Below the pieces are notes generated by a model. It searched no databases. It was not told the origin of the DNA and saw nothing but the letters and a program-made list of their open reading frames with translations. Made by a program: the position numbers and the translations under genes. Below are positions 61,068-64,000 of a DNA stretch of 64,000 nt, piece after piece. The first letter of the stretch is position 1; every line of letters begins with the position of its first letter. The DNA comes from Paenibacillus nanensis. GTDB lineage: Bacteria; Bacillota; Bacilli; Paenibacillales; Paenibacillaceae. Where the stretch lies: positions 1-64,000 of the forward strand of contig NZ_QXQA01000017.1 of assembly GCF_003583765.1 (NCBI RefSeq). Direction: 5' to 3'.

Positions 61068-61096
61068 ATGATAACCCGAAACCTAACATCGTTCAA
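61068..61096 (-). promoter_or_regulatory. Sigma-A promoter of the HPr-like gene
   Basis: Minus strand TTGAAC (61096-61091), 17-nt spacer, TATCAT (61073-61068), 42 nt before the ATG. Confidence 0.75.
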
Positions 61097-61128
61097 GAGG
61101 TTTGGAGAAAAAAACGCTTCATTTGTAA

Positions 61129-62244
61129 TTATTTCAAGTGATCGGGGTTTAGCCCCTCTAGCTCCGGAAGCACGAATATACCATCTTTACGAATGAGCAC
61201 GTCGTCGAAATAGATTTCTCCGCCGCCGTATTCCGGCCGCTGGATCAGCACCAAGTCCCAGTGAACGGCGGAACGGTTGCCGTTGTCGGTGTCTTCATAC
61301 GCTTGACCCGGCGTAAAATGCAGGCTGCCTGCAATTTTTTCATCAAATAAAATGTCGTTCATAGGGTGCAAGATATACGGGTTAAATCCGATTGCGAATT
61401 CGCCGATGTATCTCGCGCCTTCGTCCGTATCTAAAATTTCGTTCAAGCGCTCCGTATCGTTGCTTTCCGCTTTTACAATCTTGCCGTTCTCGAACGTTAA
61501 GGCGATGTTCTGGAAAGTCACGCCGGAATATACGCTTGGCGCATTGTAGGTGATTGTGCCGTTAACCGAATCGCGCACCGGCGCGGAGAATACTTCGCCG
61601 TCGGGGATGTTGCGGTGGCCGCAGCATTTTTTGGACCCGATGCCTTTGATGGAGAACGTGATGTCCGTTCCCGGCGAGACGATTCGCACTTTGTCCGTAC
61701 GATCCATCAGCGCTTTAAGCGGATCCATCGCGCGCTCCATCTTGGCGTAATCCAAATTGCAAACATCGAAATAAAAATCTTCGAACGCTTCCGTGCTCAT
61801 ATTCGCAAGCTGAGCCATAGACGGCGTCGGGTAACGGAGAACTACCCATTTTGTTTTTTTCACGCGCTGCTCGCTATGTACGGGATTGCTGTACAGCCTC
61901 TCATAGAGCCGCATTTTATCTTTGGGCACATCCGACAGCTCATTGACGTTATCTCCCGATCTTACGCCGATGTAGCCGTGCATCTGCTTCATTCTTTCCA
62001 AATCTAGCGAAGCCCACAATTCGATTTGCTCCTGAGTCGCATGCATAAGCATCGTACGGAGAACGGAACGGTCGCTCGTTTCCACAAACGGACGTCCTCC
62101 GCGATTCGCAACTTCTTCGATTAAACATTTTACGAGTTCTTTTTCTTCGCCGATCATATTGATCAGGACGTTTTCGCCCGGCTGTACATCAATCGAATAC
62201 TGCACCAGGTTTTGCGCCAGCTTTTTCAGTCTTGGATCACGCAT
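61129..62244 (-). CDS. M29-family aminopeptidase (AmpS/PepS)
   Basis: A 371-residue metallo-aminopeptidase. Typical M29 blocks: LAQNLVQYSIDVQPGENVLI, MDRTDKVRIVSPGTDITFSI, NIPDGEVFSAPVRDSVNGTI (metal Glu), IGEFAIGFNP (second Glu), and SAVHWDLVLI (His/Asp metal ligands). It is cytoplasmic and removes N-terminal residues from peptides. AGAAGGAGA precedes ATG; an extended -10 (TGATACGAT) lies at about 62308-62316. Confidence 0.9.
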   Translation of the reverse strand: MRDPRLKKLAQNLVQYSIDVQPGENVLINMIGEEKELVKCLIEEVANRGGRPFVETSDRSVLRTMLMHATQEQIELWASLDLERMKQMHGYIGVRSGDNVNELSDVPKDKMRLYERLYSNPVHSEQRVKKTKWVVLRYPTPSMAQLANMSTEAFEDFYFDVCNLDYAKMERAMDPLKALMDRTDKVRIVSPGTDITFSIKGIGSKKCCGHRNIPDGEVFSAPVRDSVNGTITYNAPSVYSGVTFQNIALTFENGKIVKAESNDTERLNEILDTDEGARYIGEFAIGFNPYILHPMNDILFDEKIAGSLHFTPGQAYEDTDNGNRSAVHWDLVLIQRPEYGGGEIYFDDVLIRKDGIFVLPELEGLNPDHLK

Positions 62245-62336
62245 CGTGAATCTTCTCCTTCTGTCTTATGATTCTAAGTGGTTAGCATGATTTGCCTATG
62301 CTTTCCCATCGTATCATGAATGTAAGCAGTTTGCAC

Positions 62337-63056
62337 TTATTGGACAGGCACAGAGGCGCCGTCAAATGCTTCAAAGCGCACCGTGGTTTGTCTATTCTCC
62401 CTAATCGGCCGGTTTTTTCGGGTATAATCAAATAATGTGCGTTCCTCCATCTTGAGCGGGAGCATTCTCTGCCTGTCGATTGTAATGTCGTATTCGGTCA
62501 CGACGTTTAGAGTGCTCAGCATATCATCCAATTCCTTATTGGCCTGCGCGAGAAGCTCCATGCGCTTCGTCATGCTCGGGTGATTCCCCTGCTCGATTCC
62601 GCCCGTTAACTGCTCCATTTCGCGGCGAAGCGCACTTGACCAACGTTTTTTGGAGGCAGCCTCTTTCTCCTTGACCCGAATCGCAATGATCTCTTTATTG
62701 CTTGCTTCGCCCTCATTCAGCGGCAGCATTTCGACCGTTTCATAGGATTGATTTAACGCTTTCAACACCTCTACCGGATTCCAATAAAGAGGATCCTGAT
62801 GCTCCGATTGAATCGTCAGTTGATGATGATTGACAACGTTTCCCTCGAACATTTTCGGCCGCAGCATGACCCCTTCTCCCATTCCGATTTGCATCGAGCC
62901 TGCAAAGGAATATTGATCCATCGCCGCCAGTCCCGAATAAGACAAACTAAGCCATTCCTCCGGCGATCGATTCGGCGCAGCTCCTGTGCAGCCCATCATA
63001 ACAGCCAACCCTGCCATGGTGAGGGTAAGCTTCACGGCATGGCGTATACCGCGCAT
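62337..63056 (-). CDS. Hypothetical lipoprotein
   Basis: A 239-residue exported lipoprotein with lipobox VMMGC at ~19-23. The mature part has RSPEEWLSLSYSGLAAMDQYSFAG at the start and ends in beta-rich stretches (YDITIDRQRMLPLKMEERTLFDY), loosely like LolA/LppX-fold lipoproteins. I cannot assign a family. GGAGGG precedes ATG. It is likely to be on the outer face of the membrane. Confidence 0.62.
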   Translation of the reverse strand: MRGIRHAVKLTLTMAGLAVMMGCTGAAPNRSPEEWLSLSYSGLAAMDQYSFAGSMQIGMGEGVMLRPKMFEGNVVNHHQLTIQSEHQDPLYWNPVEVLKALNQSYETVEMLPLNEGEASNKEIIAIRVKEKEAASKKRWSSALRREMEQLTGGIEQGNHPSMTKRMELLAQANKELDDMLSTLNVVTEYDITIDRQRMLPLKMEERTLFDYTRKNRPIRENRQTTVRFEAFDGASVPVQ

Positions 63057-63169
63057 GTTTATTCCCTCCTCAAATGTTTTGCGAAGCCATACGAACTTGA
63101 AAAGCCTATGCCTCTATCGTCTCTATTCGCAACAGGGTTTATACTGCCAATCCGTTATTTAAACAAAAA

Positions 63170-63192
63170 AAGGCGCCCCTGGCGGGCGCCTT
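63170..63192 (-). terminator. Intrinsic terminator of the GGDEF gene
   Basis: AAGGCGCCC / GGGCGCCTT 9-bp stem, then TTTTTTGTTT on the minus strand. Confidence 0.9.
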
Positions 63193-63200
63193 CGTCAGCT

Positions 63201-64000
63201 TTAGTGTTCACCTACGATAATGCAGTTTCGGCCTTTGTTTTTCGCCTCGTAGAGGGCCATATCCGCGCGATAGAATAACGATTCCACGCTGATTTTGTCA
63301 TTGTCGAACGTCCACTCGGAAACGCCGCAGGAGACAGTGACCGAGGGATCCGTTTCATCCGCCACCTGTTTGCGGATCCGCTCCGCGATACGAAGCGCTT
63401 GCTCCGTCCGGATGCCCGGCAAATAAATCGCCAGCTCTTCGCCGCCCCATCTTGCCGCGATATCTCCATGCCTAATAGATGAAGAGATAATTTGGCTCAC
63501 TTGAATTAGAATCCGGTCGCCCACTTGGTGTCCGTACGTGTCGTTAATGCGTTTGAAGAAATCAATATCAACTAAAATAAGGGATCCGAACAAATCCTTC
63601 CTTTGCCTGCTCTGAATTTGTTCGTCCAGATAATGCCTTGCGTGCAGCCCCGTCAAATTATCGGTAATCACCATTCGGCGCACTTCCGCGTGCAGCGAAG
63701 CATTCGTAACAGCAAGACCAATATGAGTGCTCATGACTTGAAGCAGTTTGTAGTTCTCGTAGGAGAAAAAATTCGGAATTTTATGCGTAACCAGAATAAC
63801 CCCGACTACCTCGCCATCCCCGAAAATCGGCGCTGCAATCAGAGATCTCGAGCCCGTATTGTCCATCAGCTTGGACGTCACAACCCGAGTGTTCCAATAA
63901 TCGGATATAATGAGCGGCTCCTTCGTCCGGTAGATGATGCCGCAGAAACCGTATTCCGGAGAAAATTGCTCGCTTGCCATATCGGGAATGTTGCTGGATT
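63201..64000 (-). CDS. GAF-GGDEF diguanylate cyclase (5' end outside window)
   Basis: The frame stays open past ATG 63980 to the window edge, so the N-terminus is missing. A GAF-like sensor domain lies in the first ~110 visible residues (SLIAAPIFGDGEVVGVILV), followed by a GGDEF domain from ITDNLTGLHARHYL. The active-site loop is RWGGEEL, and RHGD five residues upstream is an intact I-site for c-di-GMP feedback. DFFKRINDTYGHQVGD is also conserved. It predicts c-di-GMP synthesis from GTP under control of the GAF ligand. Confidence 0.88.
   Translation of the reverse strand, partial: SSNIPDMASEQFSPEYGFCGIIYRTKEPLIISDYWNTRVVTSKLMDNTGSRSLIAAPIFGDGEVVGVILVTHKIPNFFSYENYKLLQVMSTHIGLAVTNASLHAEVRRMVITDNLTGLHARHYLDEQIQSRQRKDLFGSLILVDIDFFKRINDTYGHQVGDRILIQVSQIISSSIRHGDIAARWGGEELAIYLPGIRTEQALRIAERIRKQVADETDPSVTVSCGVSEWTFDNDKISVESLFYRADMALYEAKNKGRNCIIVGEH

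Overview
This 64 kb window is chromosomal DNA of an endospore-forming member of the Bacillota, most probably Paenibacillus or a close relative such as Cohnella. The reasons are spore genes (a GerA-type receptor operon, spoVM, spoVIF), Gram-positive ribosome binding sites (AGGAGG type) with many TTG/GTG starts, RemA, RicF/YlbF, YlaN and RqcH homologues, and a gene order that follows the Bacillus subtilis yloA-to-recG block. Most genes lie on the minus strand. No rRNA, tRNA, insertion sequence or CRISPR array was seen.

Layout. 1-4.6 kb: AT-richer accessory genes (acetamidase/formamidase, DinB-fold protein, GyrI-like effector binder, small membrane proteins, a lipoprotein, a zinc ribbon). 4.7-7.2 kb: two leaderless cell-wall hydrolases and a TatD-family hydrolase. 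7.2-10.5 kb: a thiamine-precursor ABC transporter (thiZ, thiX, a thiamine-binding protein, thiY) behind a TPP riboswitch with an intrinsic terminator. 10.5-14.5 kb: a germinant receptor operon (A-C-B). 14.6-19.8 kb: a TPR glycosyltransferase, an SOS-boxed Y-family polymerase/YolD operon, a DUF2515 protein and a YedK/HMCES protein.

19.8-48.5 kb is the conserved housekeeping block. Read along the minus strand from high to low coordinates it runs: Ca2+ P-type ATPase (yloB), dapF, methionine-synthesis yitJ, remA, gmk, rpoZ, two inserted genes, coaBC, priA, def, fmt, rsmB, rlmN, prpC, prkC, rsgA, rpe, a small membrane protein, spoVM; then rpmB on the plus strand; then yloU, fakA, degV, recG and spoVIF on the minus strand. 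rqcH is divergent from yloB. Compared with B. subtilis, yloC and thiN are absent from their usual places, and dapF-yitJ, bstA and a small membrane gene are inserted.

48.5-64 kb: a PHP phosphoesterase overlapping a LysR regulator, a lone KHAKSRW-motif protein, YlbG and RicF, an XPB-type helicase with a large partner protein, a surface SNase/lamin-tail lipoprotein, an M20 amidohydrolase, YugN-FtsW, a second Asp23 protein, YlaN, an HPr-fold protein without the active-site histidine, an M29 aminopeptidase, a lipoprotein and a truncated GAF-GGDEF cyclase.

Two signals stand out. One is a 14-bp inverted repeat that can mask the spoVIF ribosome binding site in recG read-through RNA, with a sigma-K-like -10 in its upstream arm. 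The other is the TFIIH-like XPB helicase/partner pair.
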